Below, piece by piece: positions 28,853-37,517 of a stretch of 64,000 nt of DNA. The notes beneath the pieces were generated by a model, which did no database searches, was not told the origin of the DNA, and was given only the letters and a program-made list of their open reading frames with translations. The stretch's first letter is position 1, and every line of letters begins with the position of its first letter. This stretch comes from Haloferula sp. BvORR071 (GTDB taxonomy: Bacteria; Verrucomicrobiota; Verrucomicrobiia; Verrucomicrobiales; Akkermansiaceae): positions 62,001-126,000 of the forward strand of contig NZ_BATP01000022.1 of the NCBI RefSeq assembly GCF_000739615.1. The letters are read 5' to 3'. A program made the translations under genes and the position numbers.

Positions 28853-28894
28853 TATCCCCAAGAGGAATCGAACCTCTATCTTCAGTTTAGGAAA
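28853..28894 (-). pseudogene. 3' half of the host tRNA-Arg(CCT), split by the prophage
   Basis: Read on the minus strand it gives the anticodon loop TTCCTAA, 3' anticodon stem ACTGA, T-arm AGAGG-TTCGATT-CCTCT, acceptor TGGGGAT and discriminator A, with no encoded CCA. The missing 5' half lies at 55611-55649: joined, the two halves make a perfect 72-nt cloverleaf (acceptor GTCCCCA with TGGGGAT, anticodon stem TTGGT with ACTGA). On its own this half cannot be functional. Confidence 0.9.
28886..28894. other. attL core of the prophage
   Basis: TTTAGGAAA lies exactly in the anticodon loop of the split tRNA. The matching attR core at 55611-55619 is TTTAGTAAA. Strand exchange to the right of the mismatched base explains why the host anticodon G stays on the left side. 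Confidence 0.85.
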
Positions 28895-28956
28895 ACTTGG
28901 TCGATTTCACACAACCCATTGACCAACAGGAATATACAAAATCCCCTTCCTTAGCG

Positions 28957-28969
28957 TTTCCCTTAAACC
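28957..28969. promoter_or_regulatory. Left arm-type integrase site
   Basis: TTTCCCTTAAACC, identical over 13 bases to a copy at 55497-55509 near the integrase gene and related to three more there. A repeated 11-13 base sequence on both sides of the att core is typical of arm-binding sites of tyrosine integrases. Confidence 0.65.
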
Positions 28970-28995
28970 CTGAAGCCCTAGGTTTCTTGGACTGT

Positions 28996-29070
28996 TGGTA
29001 TCCCCACCGGGAATCGAACCCAGATTTACCATTTAGGAAACGGTTGTTCTATCCGTTGAACTATGAGGAC
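28996..29070 (-). tRNA. tRNA-Arg(CCT), phage-borne replacement copy
   Basis: 75 nt including encoded CCA. Acceptor GTCCTCA / TGGGGAT, D-arm GTTC-AACGGATA-GAAC, anticodon stem ACCGT / ATGGT with loop TTCCTAA (anticodon CCT), T-arm CTGGG-TTCGATT-CCCGG. It lies about 100 bp inside the left end of the prophage and has the same anticodon as the host gene the phage splits. The first 26 nt differ from the host 5' half at one base, whereas the 3' half is different, so it is a homologous gene from another source, not a duplication made on integration. Confidence 0.95.
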
Positions 29071-29099
29071 GCGGCGGAAGTGTCCCCTGAGAAGGGCGG

Positions 29100-29118
29100 G
29101 CCTAGCAAGTGGGAAATG
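29100..29118 (-). repeat. Upstream block shared by phage and host tRNA-Arg genes
   Basis: On the minus strand CCATTTCCCACTTGCTAGG, identical to 55681-55699 upstream of the host 5' half, and at the same distance (about 30-50 nt) from the tRNA. It contains a possible -35 (TTGCTA); in the host copy a GAGAAT -10 follows after 17 bases. Conservation at matched distance suggests a tRNA promoter element carried along with the gene. Confidence 0.6.
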
Positions 29119-29212
29119 GGGTCCTCCCCGCACTGTCATAGATCGCGTCTCGCAGCTAAAGCTTCGAGCTTGAACCCAGTCTACCCTATCTCCAGAGTCA
29201 GAACTAGCCCCC

Positions 29213-29800
29213 ATGAAGCCTGCTGCATTTGTTTCAATTCTCGCTGCTACTGTCGTTGTGTCCGGAGCCACAGGATACTGGGCGGGACGGAAAAGTGTCG
29301 TTCCCGCCCCTCTGCAACGGTCGGTTGAATTAGCTCCAGCATTACCCGAAAAATTCCAGAGCAGACTTTCGGAAGTACTAGAGACGGCGAGCCGCCTTTC
29401 CTCTGCTACGAAAAGCGGAATCTCACTGAACCAACTGAATGAATCCATCCAAAAGCTCCAAGGTGATTTGGACCTAGCGAAATCAATCTGGCCTGCTGAC
29501 AAACTACAAGAACAGCGGCTTGCCTTCGAGCAACTATTGGCCCTCTACCAGTTCTCAGCGAAAATTCACGAGAAGTCGCTTAGAAGTCAGACGATCAGGC
29601 TATGGTTTAGCGAACACCCAGAAGCGGAAGATTTTCACAAGCGTTACCCAACATTGGAAGTGGGCACCTCCATGGGAGGGTCGGACGAACACGGCATTCT
29701 GACCAATAATAAAAATCTGGTAACGCTGTGGAACGACGCTTCGGATCGGGTAGAGAAGCTTCAAAGAGAGGTTGAACCCTATCTGCAAACCAAAAACTAG
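29213..29800 (+). CDS. Phage membrane-anchored or exported protein, unknown
   Basis: 195 residues. An N-terminal hydrophobic helix (FVSILAATVVVSGATGYWAG) is followed by a helical, coiled-coil-like region (about 50-130) and a short globular tail. Not recognised. It is rightward, opposite to the late genes, and is the first gene inside the left end of the prophage next to the phage tRNA, the place where accessory lysogenic genes often sit. Confidence 0.6.
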   Translation: MKPAAFVSILAATVVVSGATGYWAGRKSVVPAPLQRSVELAPALPEKFQSRLSEVLETASRLSSATKSGISLNQLNESIQKLQGDLDLAKSIWPADKLQEQRLAFEQLLALYQFSAKIHEKSLRSQTIRLWFSEHPEAEDFHKRYPTLEVGTSMGGSDEHGILTNNKNLVTLWNDASDRVEKLQREVEPYLQTKN

Positions 29801-29907
29801 GGTGGGAGCCTTGCCTTACCGTGGCTTGCTCTGCGGCAAGCTAGGCGGCGCACGGCGACGAAATCCGTCGGTTGACTGGCCTAAAGACGGTGTAACTTTG
29901 CAGGGCC

Positions 29908-30225
29908 ATGAGCTTCCCTCTTCCATACGCTTCGCTCCTTGAACTCCGTGTGGCTGTCAGCCTACAGCATGCCGTCCGCTTCACCTTCCGTGGGGCTGAA
30001 TGGACTGTGGAACCGCACGAACTGGCACAAGCCCCCAAGACCTTCGCAATCATCCTGCGCGGATGGGTTCAAGAAGGGCCTCTGGCGGGCTCTTGGGCCG
30101 TCTTCCGTTACAGCGATATGAGGAAGCTCGAAATCCTTCCCGATTGCTTTGCGCCGCGTCCCATGCCCCTTCGCTTTGAGAATTGGGACCCGAAGGACAA
30201 GAAGAGAAGCGGCGCGCCTGTTTAG
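29908..30225 (+). CDS. Small protein resembling a stand-alone WYL domain
   Basis: 105 residues. The run FTFRGAEWTVEPHELAQAPK followed by ILRGWVQ, WAVFRYSDMRKLEIL and a final Phe/Pro motif matches the order of conserved positions in WYL domains (R-x-V-E-P-H, then L-R-A-W, then W-R-x-F-R-L-D-x-I). WYL domains sense nucleic acids or nucleotides in bacterial regulators. Here there is no DNA-binding domain attached. The call is by eye and moderate. Confidence 0.5.
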   Translation: MSFPLPYASLLELRVAVSLQHAVRFTFRGAEWTVEPHELAQAPKTFAIILRGWVQEGPLAGSWAVFRYSDMRKLEILPDCFAPRPMPLRFENWDPKDKKRSGAPV

Positions 30226-30455
30226 GCCGGTGGTCCGTTCCCGCGAACCTTTTGCTCTGCCACTCTCCCTAGGAAGGCCAAGAAGCTATCATTCGGCGGC
30301 CCGCCCTCGCCTCTGGTGAGTGCTTCGGCGGTGTCCTCAATGGTTCGCAGCTTCTCAATGATCCCGCCGCCTTGATTTAGACGAGCAGCAAGGGCGAGCA
30401 GCACGCCAAGGGAGTTTAGTTGTTCCAACCGTTGCGGGGTCCATTCTGCGTTCAT
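30222..30455 (-). CDS. Small phage protein, unknown
   Basis: 77 residues from the ATG at 30455; helical, with a Gly-rich middle (LNQGGGIIEKL). Its 3' end overlaps the WYL-like gene's stop by 4 bases in the opposite orientation. No family recognised. Confidence 0.4.
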   Translation of the reverse strand: MNAEWTPQRLEQLNSLGVLLALAARLNQGGGIIEKLRTIEDTAEALTRGEGGPPNDSFLAFLGRVAEQKVRGNGPPA

Positions 30456-30794
30456 TGGGGAGGCCCGTTGTCTATCAGCCGCGTCAGTGAGAAGCAAGCG
30501 GCCCCGTGAATGCCCGTCCACGAGACCGCCGCTCATCAACCGAAAAATTGCAGGCCGGGGAGGATTCCCACGAACCGATCCCCGACCCGCTTGGGTTTTA
30601 CTAGACCTGACATATTGGGAAAACGGGCCGCGCCTTCAAGGATAGGTTCACTGCATTTTCGCGCCTAGCCGCGAAAGGGGTAGAACCCTTGGACAGCGGG
30701 CTTCTTTGGATACCCTTTGAAACCCGCCGCCCTTTGGGGGGAAGAATTAAGAAACGTGAAGACTTTAAGGCAGTCTTCGAAGAAAATTCAACCC
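30456..30794. other. Non-coding stretch in the left arm of the prophage
   Basis: About 340 bp with no supportable gene and only weak hairpins. It probably holds the control region for flanking small genes; nothing specific can be assigned. Confidence 0.4.
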
Positions 30795-31031
30795 TTAACT
30801 GGGAAGCTTGATCGCTTCCAAATGGCTTCTAAACTCCTCTTCCGTCAATGTAGTAAAAACAGACCTTTTCGAGCCATCTTCAAAATGGAAAACCGCGTCT
30901 GTGGCTCTTCCCCCGAATACCCTCGGTTCAATTTCCACAATACGCTGTGGGTTGGAGCATCCGTCGATGGCGCGCCAAAACGCGTCCACAAGGGGATTGT
31001 CCGGTCGAAGGTGTGAAAGCATGCTGCGCAT
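30795..31031 (-). CDS. Small phage protein, unknown
   Basis: About 78 residues from an ATG at 31031 (alternatives 31079 and 31022). The sequence (IVEIEPRVFGGRATDAVFHF, then EDGSKRSVFTTLTEEEF) looks like a compact alpha/beta fold. It is preferred over the overlapping rightward frame because its composition is natural and the overlapping one is not until after 31100. Confidence 0.45.
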   Translation of the reverse strand: MRSMLSHLRPDNPLVDAFWRAIDGCSNPQRIVEIEPRVFGGRATDAVFHFEDGSKRSVFTTLTEEEFRSHLEAIKLPS

Positions 31032-31116
31032 TGAAGCAAAAAGGTTAAGAAACGTCAATAACCCGCCTGCCCCCTTCACACTGGAAAAGGGCTCCTCGGT
31101 CGTCTATAGGTGCGGC

Positions 31117-31530
31117 GTGACCACGATTACCGAAGCTGAGGGATATCTGGCGCTTGGTTTGGTGCAAGACGCTTGGGAAGCACTTGAAACGGTCCCCGTG
31201 GAGATCGGAGCATCGCGACGGGGGCTGCGAGCTAGGCTTGCCTGTTGCCCTCATGTCCATGCGTGGGAGCTTGGCGCACTCATTGCCGAACTCTTGAAGG
31301 ATTCCAACGAAGCCGACCGGGAAGCGGCGGCGCGCTTTTACCAAGCCCTCGCGATGCACTGGCAAACGCTGGGTGCCCTCGGCGCGTCAAAGCTTGCCTT
31401 GAGCGAAGCGGCGAAAGCTTGGTCGGACTTCAAAGGCGAACCAAAGAACGAACCGCAGAGAGGTTCCGGCGCTTCCTCATCACGGTTCCCCCTTCCCTTT
31501 CCCCGGCCCCGTTGGTGTTGCCCTCGATAG
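31117..31530 (+). CDS. Small TPR-like helical protein
   Basis: 137 residues from a GTG at 31117, with AGG 7 bases upstream. The N-terminal part (AEGYLALGLVQDAWEALETV) has the helix-turn-helix spacing of a tetratricopeptide repeat, followed by two more helical pairs. The last 33 or so codons overlap the 3' end of the convergent endolysin gene and look like low-complexity Ser/Pro/Arg, so the functional part is probably residues 1-105. Partner unknown. Confidence 0.5.
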   Translation: MTTITEAEGYLALGLVQDAWEALETVPVEIGASRRGLRARLACCPHVHAWELGALIAELLKDSNEADREAAARFYQALAMHWQTLGALGASKLALSEAAKAWSDFKGEPKNEPQRGSGASSSRFPLPFPRPRWCCPR

Positions 31531-32041
31531 CGTCAAAGTTCCCCTTGGAGTCGGAATCACTCGCGGCGATTCCAATGTGACTGAAGCTGTAAATAATCAC
31601 TTCTCCGCGCTTCACGCTAGAAGGCCCTTTAACGAGCTTTTGTCCTTCTTCCCTTGCCCAGTCCTCGAAACCGAAAGCCGCTGCCGTCTGGGGCCGATCA
31701 AAGGCCAAAGAAACCCTCTTGCCGGTTTCCATGAAAACCCAACAAACGAACGCGGCGCACCATGCGGCCCTGTCCTTGTAGCCCTCGGGGTAGTTGGTCG
31801 CGGTCCAAAATTTAGCAATGCCGGGACCTTGGTTCTTGCTGGTCTCTGTAACGCCTAGCTGGCTGGCCGCTATCTCGATTAAAAGGGAACCAAGAGAATT
31901 TGCCCCGGCCCCGCCCGCCCCCTTCGCTTCCACCGGAAGTGAAAGGCGCTTCTCCAGTGCCGTTAAAGTCTCGTTGCCAATGTCGCCGTCGTCCTCGACT
32001 CCAAGGGCCCGTTGTATTGCCTGAATCCGTTCCTTAATCAT
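31430..32041 (-). CDS. Endolysin (NlpC/P60- or CHAP-like amidase/peptidase)
   Basis: 203 residues. The N-terminus (ERIQAIQRALGVEDDGDIG) resembles a peptidoglycan-binding repeat; the C-terminal 140 residues carry AAWCAAFVCWVFMETG, the catalytic-Cys region of small phage cell-wall hydrolases, and HIGIAASDSD with a probable catalytic His. It would cleave host peptidoglycan at lysis. It is the last gene of the leftward late transcript, with a DUF1353-like gene and a probable holin just upstream. Confidence 0.8.
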   Translation of the reverse strand: MIKERIQAIQRALGVEDDGDIGNETLTALEKRLSLPVEAKGAGGAGANSLGSLLIEIAASQLGVTETSKNQGPGIAKFWTATNYPEGYKDRAAWCAAFVCWVFMETGKRVSLAFDRPQTAAAFGFEDWAREEGQKLVKGPSSVKRGEVIIYSFSHIGIAASDSDSKGNFDAIEGNTNGAGEREGGTVMRKRRNLSAVRSLVRL

Positions 32042-32108
32042 GCACGGCGTGCGGTAGTCGAAACCGCCTCGGTGGATTTGGAATCCGCCTTGCTCCCGGA
32101 GCCCGCCG

Positions 32109-32471
32109 TTAGTTCAAAGGCTTGTAGTAGCGCCAGCCAAACAAGCGCACTGCCCTGTAAATTGTTTGCCGCTTAAGCCAAGGCACGCCGCATGCGGCCA
32201 TGCCCTCCAAAAGCAAATCGTCTGCCTCCTTGCGGGTGAAACCATAGGGGCAAGCCGCCGAATAGTTGAGGTCATGAAGAATGCTGCTTTCCATGCCCTC
32301 TTCAAAGGGATTGCACCAAGACCAAGCCGCAGACGGGATGCTATAGCCATCGGTGACGAAACCGGCGGGCGCTGTTAGTCTTCCTTTGGAGGAAACAAAA
32401 ACGAAAGGCTCGACCAACCGGAACAAGCGCGAGCGGCCACGCATGCCCGCGTCCTCCAAGACCAACGGCAA
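32109..32471 (-). CDS. DUF1353-like phage protein
   Basis: 120 residues. Motifs GFVTDGYSIPSAAW, ILHDLNYS and RKEADDLLLEGM match the conserved blocks of DUF1353, a family frequent between tail and lysis genes of siphoviruses whose function is not established. It lies between the holin-like gene and the endolysin. Confidence 0.8.
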   Translation of the reverse strand: MPLVLEDAGMRGRSRLFRLVEPFVFVSSKGRLTAPAGFVTDGYSIPSAAWSWCNPFEEGMESSILHDLNYSAACPYGFTRKEADDLLLEGMAACGVPWLKRQTIYRAVRLFGWRYYKPLN

Positions 32472-32491
32472 AGGGAAATACTTATTAATAC

Positions 32492-32656
32492 TTACTCCTT
32501 CTTTTTGGGTCTAAAGAATGACCAAAGAGCAATGGCAACGCCCACCGTTAGGGAAAACGCCTGCATGTACTCGTTGTAGGTGGAGAGGCTTATGGCGAGG
32601 CCCGCGAAGGGCGCGCCAGTGCCAAGAAATAGCTTTGTTAGAAGGGATTCGTTCAT
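32492..32656 (-). CDS. Probable holin
   Basis: 54 residues from the ATG at 32656 (MNESLLTKLFLGTGAPFAGL); two hydrophobic segments and a KKKE tail, the usual form of a small class II holin. It overlaps the preceding fibre gene by 4 bases (ATGA) and lies two genes before the endolysin. A longer frame upstream reads through the fibre gene and is not natural. Confidence 0.65.
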   Translation of the reverse strand: MNESLLTKLFLGTGAPFAGLAISLSTYNEYMQAFSLTVGVAIALWSFFRPKKKE

Positions 32657-33618
32657 CGTATGCGTCTGGCTGAAATGCGGCCTGCTCCCGAAACTCCGCC
32701 GTCTGCCATAACGGCACTGGCCATAAGGTAAACGGTGGTGGGGTAGCTGAGTGAAAAGCGCTCCTCGTTGATCGGAAACGAAACCGTGTTGATCCAACCG
32801 GCATCCTGTTGGAGCGAACTGCGGGCCTCGTTCGAGAAGCCAACGCCTGCGAAAGATTCCGCGTCGTTCGCCACTGCTGAAAATAGCGCAAGGGTGGCGC
32901 TGCTAGTGAAAGACACGTGCCCCCTTACGTCCCAGTCTCCCGGAGTAAGGTTTATGCCCGTTACTGTGAAATAGCCGTCAATGTTTGCTGGCGTTGAACG
33001 GCTGGCCTCGATGTATTCCCCAATCTGCCCGGAAGCCGCGTTAGAGCCATCGGTAACGCCTTGCCTCACGCCAATATTATTTCGGGCCTGTGCCTTCTGG
33101 CCGCTCGTTAGGCTCTGTGCCTCGGAAAAGAGAACGGCCCGCACTCCAAGCCAATCGTCGGCATCGGGAAGTTCCAAAGGGGTGCCCTCGGAACCTTTAA
33201 TTACGTCGTTGAGAATGTTTGCCGTGATCGTGCGCGAGCTTTGATAAATGCCGCTTTGCTCCGACCAAGTGATTTCGAGCATGGCGGCCAAGCTGGCAAC
33301 GTCGTTGCTGTCGTCGCCGTCATTGTTCAATGCATCGTTCAGCGCCTCGGTGTTGAAGCTCGGGGCAATGTAGTAGCTGTTAGAAAGGGACGTGAAATCA
33401 TCGGCAAAAACCAAGAAATCCCCGTCAAATTTTCCCGATTCCTTGATACCAAAAGCAATGGTGGCACCTGAGGCCAAGCCGGTGACGGCGTTTCCTTTAA
33501 CAAAAGCCAATTCAAGGTTGGCCGCGTCCCCGCGCTTGAAACTCACGGCATCCACCGGGGCCTTGAATAGCGGATCGGAAACAAATTGGTTAGAGTCTAG
33601 GTCTAGGAAAAGCTTCAT
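32653..33618 (-). CDS. Tail fibre / baseplate appendage protein
   Basis: About 321 residues from the ATG at 33618 (an in-frame GTG lies 6 bases upstream). The N-terminal 140 residues are beta-rich and resemble baseplate-upper/fibre adaptor domains (VDAVSFKRGDAANLELAFVK), the middle has a short helical linker (SGQKAQARNNIGV) typical of fibre stalks, and the C-terminal 130 residues are a beta jelly-roll-like tip. Probably receptor binding. The start-associated motif TTTTGACGCGCCCGG lies 15 bases before this ATG. Confidence 0.65.
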   Translation of the reverse strand: MKLFLDLDSNQFVSDPLFKAPVDAVSFKRGDAANLELAFVKGNAVTGLASGATIAFGIKESGKFDGDFLVFADDFTSLSNSYYIAPSFNTEALNDALNNDGDDSNDVASLAAMLEITWSEQSGIYQSSRTITANILNDVIKGSEGTPLELPDADDWLGVRAVLFSEAQSLTSGQKAQARNNIGVRQGVTDGSNAASGQIGEYIEASRSTPANIDGYFTVTGINLTPGDWDVRGHVSFTSSATLALFSAVANDAESFAGVGFSNEARSSLQQDAGWINTVSFPINEERFSLSYPTTVYLMASAVMADGGVSGAGRISARRIR

Positions 33619-33642
33619 TACCACGCCGGGCGCGTCAAAAGC

Positions 33643-33674
33643 AAAAGGGCCGCTCCCCGTGAAGGAAGCGGCCC
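33643..33674 (-). terminator. Terminator between two tail genes
   Basis: Minus-strand hairpin GGGCCGCT / AGCGGCCC with a 12-base loop, followed by TTTT, just after the 478-residue tail gene. The T-run runs into the next gene's start-associated motif. Confidence 0.8.
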
Positions 33675-33681
33675 GAAGGGG

Positions 33682-35118
33682 TCAAGAAAAGGGGTCTGAC
33701 TCGCCGTAAACAAAGTTTCGATTTACCTTAACGTGCGCAATGTCTTCCGAAGCAATGCCCGTGTCGTCGATTTCGTCGCCGTAGTCGATTTCGTCGGTTC
33801 CAGTCTGGCGTTCCAAGCGAATCAGTCGGCCATTCCGAAAATACAACCTAGCAAGCAAGCCGTAGTCAGCTTCACTCAGCTTCCCTTCCGAGTCGTAAGC
33901 AGAAAGCCAAACTTCAATGTTTGCATGCACGCCTTCAAGGTCGGGCGGGGCACTAGCAGAAACATTCGTTACCAATCCATCCTGAACGGAAATACTCACC
34001 TTGCTGGCATCGCTGACGCCGCCGTTGTAGCCGTTGCCCTTGATCTCGATTAGTCCCTGATCGTCCTTTAGCTCAACGTGGATTTGGGTGTCTTCCTCCT
34101 TCTCGCAAATGCGTCTAAAGTCGATGGTGTCCGGAAGGTCGTCGGGTTCGGTCTCTTCTGACAAAGGTTTAATGAGTGCTTCACCGCGTCCCGTGATCTG
34201 CTTAAGGCACCTGAACTCGTGTTTGTCGTCTCCCTTCAAGTAACCTTTGTAAATCTCGCGTTCGGCTCCGACGTTCTTGATTTCGACCAACTGGTTTGGA
34301 AGGTAGCGGTTGCCGGTGATTCTCTTTGTGATCTTCACGCGTCCTTCTTCCGTGGTCGTTTCAGCCAAAAGGAAGTAGTATTCCCCGCTCGTTTCCTCGT
34401 TGGGTTCGTGGTGGGTGCTATCCTGTGTTGAGGATGAACCTTGGATTTCTGGCGTGCCGGTGACCTTCCCTTTGTGATCGGTTTGCACGTAGAGGTAAAT
34501 GTAGGGAGCGGCGGCCATGGGTGACGGGTTGGCGTCAATGGCAGTGCCTTCCATGGAGGGAACGTGAAGCTTCACCGGTTCATCGTCCCCGATGTTTTGG
34601 GAAACCACGTAGCCGGGGCTGATAGAAATTTTCTGTTCGTCGCCAACGGTGACAACCGAAGCGTGCAATGCGGGTGCGGTGTCGAAAACAAGCGAAGGAT
34701 GCCTGTTGAGAAAGGTTCTCGTTTCAGTGCCCTCCCCTTCTTCTTCATCGGGCTTTTTAACCTCGATCACCAAAAGGCCCGCGTGCCCTTCATCCTGCCA
34801 TGAGAGAATGCCGTTTGTTAGGAACAAGTGCTTGTCTTCCTCTACCTCAATTTCGGGGTAGGTGCTCAAGGCATGGTCACCAAAGAAAATCTCTTGAGAG
34901 GCAGTGCCGCTAACGATGTAAGACGGTTGAAGAATGAGCCGCCATTTCTCATCGCTGTAGTCTACGCTGATCGGCTCGAAAGGAGGATACAGGCGGTTCT
35001 CGCCGCTCGCGTCTATGCCCTTGTAAGGACGGTGCCCGCGCACGGCACTAACAAGCGTGTTCAGCTTTGCTGCGGCCAAGGTTTCCCCGGGTTGGAAAAA
35101 GTCAGGGGCAAGCTTCAT
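33682..35118 (-). CDS. Phage tail/baseplate protein
   Basis: 478 residues, beta-rich and acidic (PDEEEGEGTE, SEETEPDDLP), no catalytic motif. The N-terminus (PGETLAAAKLNTLVSAVRGH) is typical of proteins that bind the baseplate. Lies between the distal-tail-like gene and the fibre gene, overlapping the former by 4 bases. Confidence 0.6.
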   Translation of the reverse strand: MKLAPDFFQPGETLAAAKLNTLVSAVRGHRPYKGIDASGENRLYPPFEPISVDYSDEKWRLILQPSYIVSGTASQEIFFGDHALSTYPEIEVEEDKHLFLTNGILSWQDEGHAGLLVIEVKKPDEEEGEGTETRTFLNRHPSLVFDTAPALHASVVTVGDEQKISISPGYVVSQNIGDDEPVKLHVPSMEGTAIDANPSPMAAAPYIYLYVQTDHKGKVTGTPEIQGSSSTQDSTHHEPNEETSGEYYFLLAETTTEEGRVKITKRITGNRYLPNQLVEIKNVGAEREIYKGYLKGDDKHEFRCLKQITGRGEALIKPLSEETEPDDLPDTIDFRRICEKEEDTQIHVELKDDQGLIEIKGNGYNGGVSDASKVSISVQDGLVTNVSASAPPDLEGVHANIEVWLSAYDSEGKLSEADYGLLARLYFRNGRLIRLERQTGTDEIDYGDEIDDTGIASEDIAHVKVNRNFVYGESDPFS

Positions 35119-35906
35119 TCCTCGCCCTCCTTGTAGAGTTCAGCATCCCAGCCGCCGGGGCCGGACAAGCGCCATTCAAGGCTTACGTTGAAGCTATCGC
35201 CTTGTTCGTTCACGCTAGCGCCGACAAAGAGCCAATCGCGATCCTGATTCACAGAAGGCGCGCCCTTTGCGGTGGTGACCTTGCCGACCTTATTAAGAAC
35301 GGCGGAGCTTAGTTGGTGCTTGCTGGTGTATTGGACGCGCCAAATCTGGTTACACGCCAAATAAGAATTAATACCTTTTGCGATCTTGTCCGCCAGTTCG
35401 GCGGCCTTCTCATCGGTGAAAGTGAATTTCTTCCCGTTGGCGTTGTCCGTCTTCAAGACGTATTCGCCCTCGGTCTCGGTAGCCTTCATTCGGCCTGCCC
35501 GTAAATGGCCAATGTTTATGCGGTCTGCTGCTGAAAGATCCTTGTAACGCCAGTGGGTTTCAATCGGCTCCTCGCTGGTGCTGATCGCTAGCTCCGTGCG
35601 GTAGCCGTCGCCCTCTTCATCGTCGAAACCGAATTCCGTTTCATCGGTGCCGCCGCCTACATACTTGCAAAGGATTCTAACCCTGCCGCCGCCGATGTTC
35701 TCAACGGTGCTGCTGTCCAAGGTGAGGTGACTTGCCCCGCCGGGAGCAATGCAAGGCGCGCCCTTCTTGGGCCTCAATGCAACCGCGTCCCCTTGAAGGC
35801 AGATGAAGCTAACACTAGCCTCGATCTTGCCCTTGTTGTCGGTCGTTTCGCTGTAATCGGCCTGCCATACAAGCTGGCCCGGCCTTAATCCTCTGGTTGT
35901 AATCAT
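35115..35906 (-). CDS. Phage tail protein downstream of the tape measure
   Basis: About 263 residues from the ATG at 35906. An alternative GTG at 35936 overlaps the tape-measure stop (GTGA), but the ATG start places the TTTGAC-type motif 16 bases upstream, as for other genes of this phage. Predicted mixed alpha/beta with no recognised motif. By position it should be the distal tail or tail-hub protein. Confidence 0.6.
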   Translation of the reverse strand: MITTRGLRPGQLVWQADYSETTDNKGKIEASVSFICLQGDAVALRPKKGAPCIAPGGASHLTLDSSTVENIGGGRVRILCKYVGGGTDETEFGFDDEEGDGYRTELAISTSEEPIETHWRYKDLSAADRINIGHLRAGRMKATETEGEYVLKTDNANGKKFTFTDEKAAELADKIAKGINSYLACNQIWRVQYTSKHQLSSAVLNKVGKVTTAKGAPSVNQDRDWLFVGASVNEQGDSFNVSLEWRLSGPGGWDAELYKEGEE

Positions 35907-35932
35907 TCTGACAGGCGGCCCCGTCAAAAAGG

Positions 35933-37516
35933 TCACGAAAGAACGGCTGCCGTGGTCTTGCCGCTATTGCGTGCGATGGTCTCCAGATAATTGTTCGCCG
36001 TCTGTTGGAGAGCCACAAGCGGGTTGCTTGTGAATGCCCGCGCTCCGCCGATTCTCGCAAGAGAGGAAAGCACGGGTTCAAATTGCGCCTGTATGGCCGC
36101 CTGCTGCTTTGCCGGTGCCGTTGGGGCACTTGCCTTGCCGGTTTCCGTCGCGGCTGCTGGTGCGGCTGCTGGCTGCTTGGAAAGCTCGTTCCAGCGGTTT
36201 TGAAGATCCTTCAAGCGGCCCGAAGTGTCGAAGACGTTCCCAGTGCCTTTGAAGGCGTCTTTAAAGACGTTGCCGGTATCCTTGAGCTTGTCGGCTGCTT
36301 CGTTCAATAGCTCCGCGTTCTTGCGTGCGGCTCCCTCCGCGTAATCGGCTGCCGATCTCTCGTTGCTGCCCTGCTGGCTGTCCAAGCCTGCTAGAATCTG
36401 TCCCTTGTCGCCCTTCACCATGAAGTCAGGGAGAACGCTGATAATAGCTTTCTGAATGCCTAGGCCCGCCGCTTCAAATTGATTGCGAAGACTGTCCCAC
36501 ATTGCGCCGTTAGAAATGACGCCAAAGACAAGTTCCCCCGCCGCCATGAAGGCGTTAAGGATCACGGCTCCCGCCGCGCTCATCCCTTTGACCAAAAGGT
36601 TAACGAAGCTCTGGCCCGCGAGCATCAAGCCGGAGCCGAACAAAGACATTAGTTCCCCGCCTTTGAATGCATTGCGCAAAAAGGTGATGCCCGCCGCCAC
36701 TCCTTCACCGAAGGCGCGGGCCTTGGCTTGAAGATTTTCTAACAGGCTGATTCCATCTTGGAGGAAAGGCTTAAGAGCCGAAACTATCGGGGCTCCGAAG
36801 GCCCTAAGTAAGCCATCCCAAGAATCGGAAATTGTCGAAAGCAGACCGTTAAACGTTAAGCTCTGCTTTTCCATGGCGTTGAATGCCATTCCCCCCTTGC
36901 TTGTGAGGTTCTCAAGGACTTTCTGCAAGTCGGCTCCCGTGATCTTGCCTTCACTGCCAAGCTTGCGAACCGCCTTCACGCTATCCACGCCAAGAACCTT
37001 TGCGAACTCCTGTAGAGCCGCGCCGCCGAGTGCGTCCCCGATCTGGTTGAGGTCTTCTCCCTGAACAATGTCGCCGCCTTTAATCTTGGCGAACATGCTA
37101 GCAAGCTCAGTGATCGGCTTTTGCGATGCGCTCGCAAGGTCACCAATCATTTTTAAAGTCGGGGTAAGCTTCTCCTTCCCAGTAATGGAAAGAAGGGAAC
37201 GCGCCGCCTGTGTTAGGTCCTCGATTCCATACGGTGTCTGAGCCGCAAGCTTGGTAATGTCGCCCAATACCTTCTTTGCATCCTCGGCACTGCCTAGCAG
37301 GGTTTCAAAGGCAACCGTGGTCGCCTCCATGTCGCCCGCCAGCTTCACGCCCTTAAAGGCCGCACCAAGAACGGCCCCAATACTCGCCAGTGCGGCAAGA
37401 GGGGCCATTACGGTGCCAACAGTAGCAGCAAGCCCGCCGATCCCGGCGCGCACTGCATTGATACCTTTTTGAAAGCCTGAGGTGTTGGCTTTGAACTGAA
37501 CGCTAACGGACGCCAT
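35933..37516 (-). CDS. Tail tape-measure protein
   Basis: 527 residues. The N-terminal 40 residues and the region about 280-350 are hydrophobic (LAATVGTVMAPLAALASIGA), the rest is helical and Ala/Gly/Lys-rich, as in tape measures. It contains the TP901-like motif ATTVAFETLLGSAEDAKKVL. Tape-measure length sets tail length at about 1.5 angstrom per residue, so a short siphovirus tail near 80 nm is expected. Follows the tail chaperone genes immediately. Confidence 0.9.
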   Translation of the reverse strand: MASVSVQFKANTSGFQKGINAVRAGIGGLAATVGTVMAPLAALASIGAVLGAAFKGVKLAGDMEATTVAFETLLGSAEDAKKVLGDITKLAAQTPYGIEDLTQAARSLLSITGKEKLTPTLKMIGDLASASQKPITELASMFAKIKGGDIVQGEDLNQIGDALGGAALQEFAKVLGVDSVKAVRKLGSEGKITGADLQKVLENLTSKGGMAFNAMEKQSLTFNGLLSTISDSWDGLLRAFGAPIVSALKPFLQDGISLLENLQAKARAFGEGVAAGITFLRNAFKGGELMSLFGSGLMLAGQSFVNLLVKGMSAAGAVILNAFMAAGELVFGVISNGAMWDSLRNQFEAAGLGIQKAIISVLPDFMVKGDKGQILAGLDSQQGSNERSAADYAEGAARKNAELLNEAADKLKDTGNVFKDAFKGTGNVFDTSGRLKDLQNRWNELSKQPAAAPAAATETGKASAPTAPAKQQAAIQAQFEPVLSSLARIGGARAFTSNPLVALQQTANNYLETIARNSGKTTAAVLS

Positions 37517-37517
37517 A

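Noticed and set aside
30808-31116. N-terminal part of the long rightward frame ending at 31530
   Set aside because: Overlaps a more natural minus-strand gene and lacks protein-like composition before about 31100.
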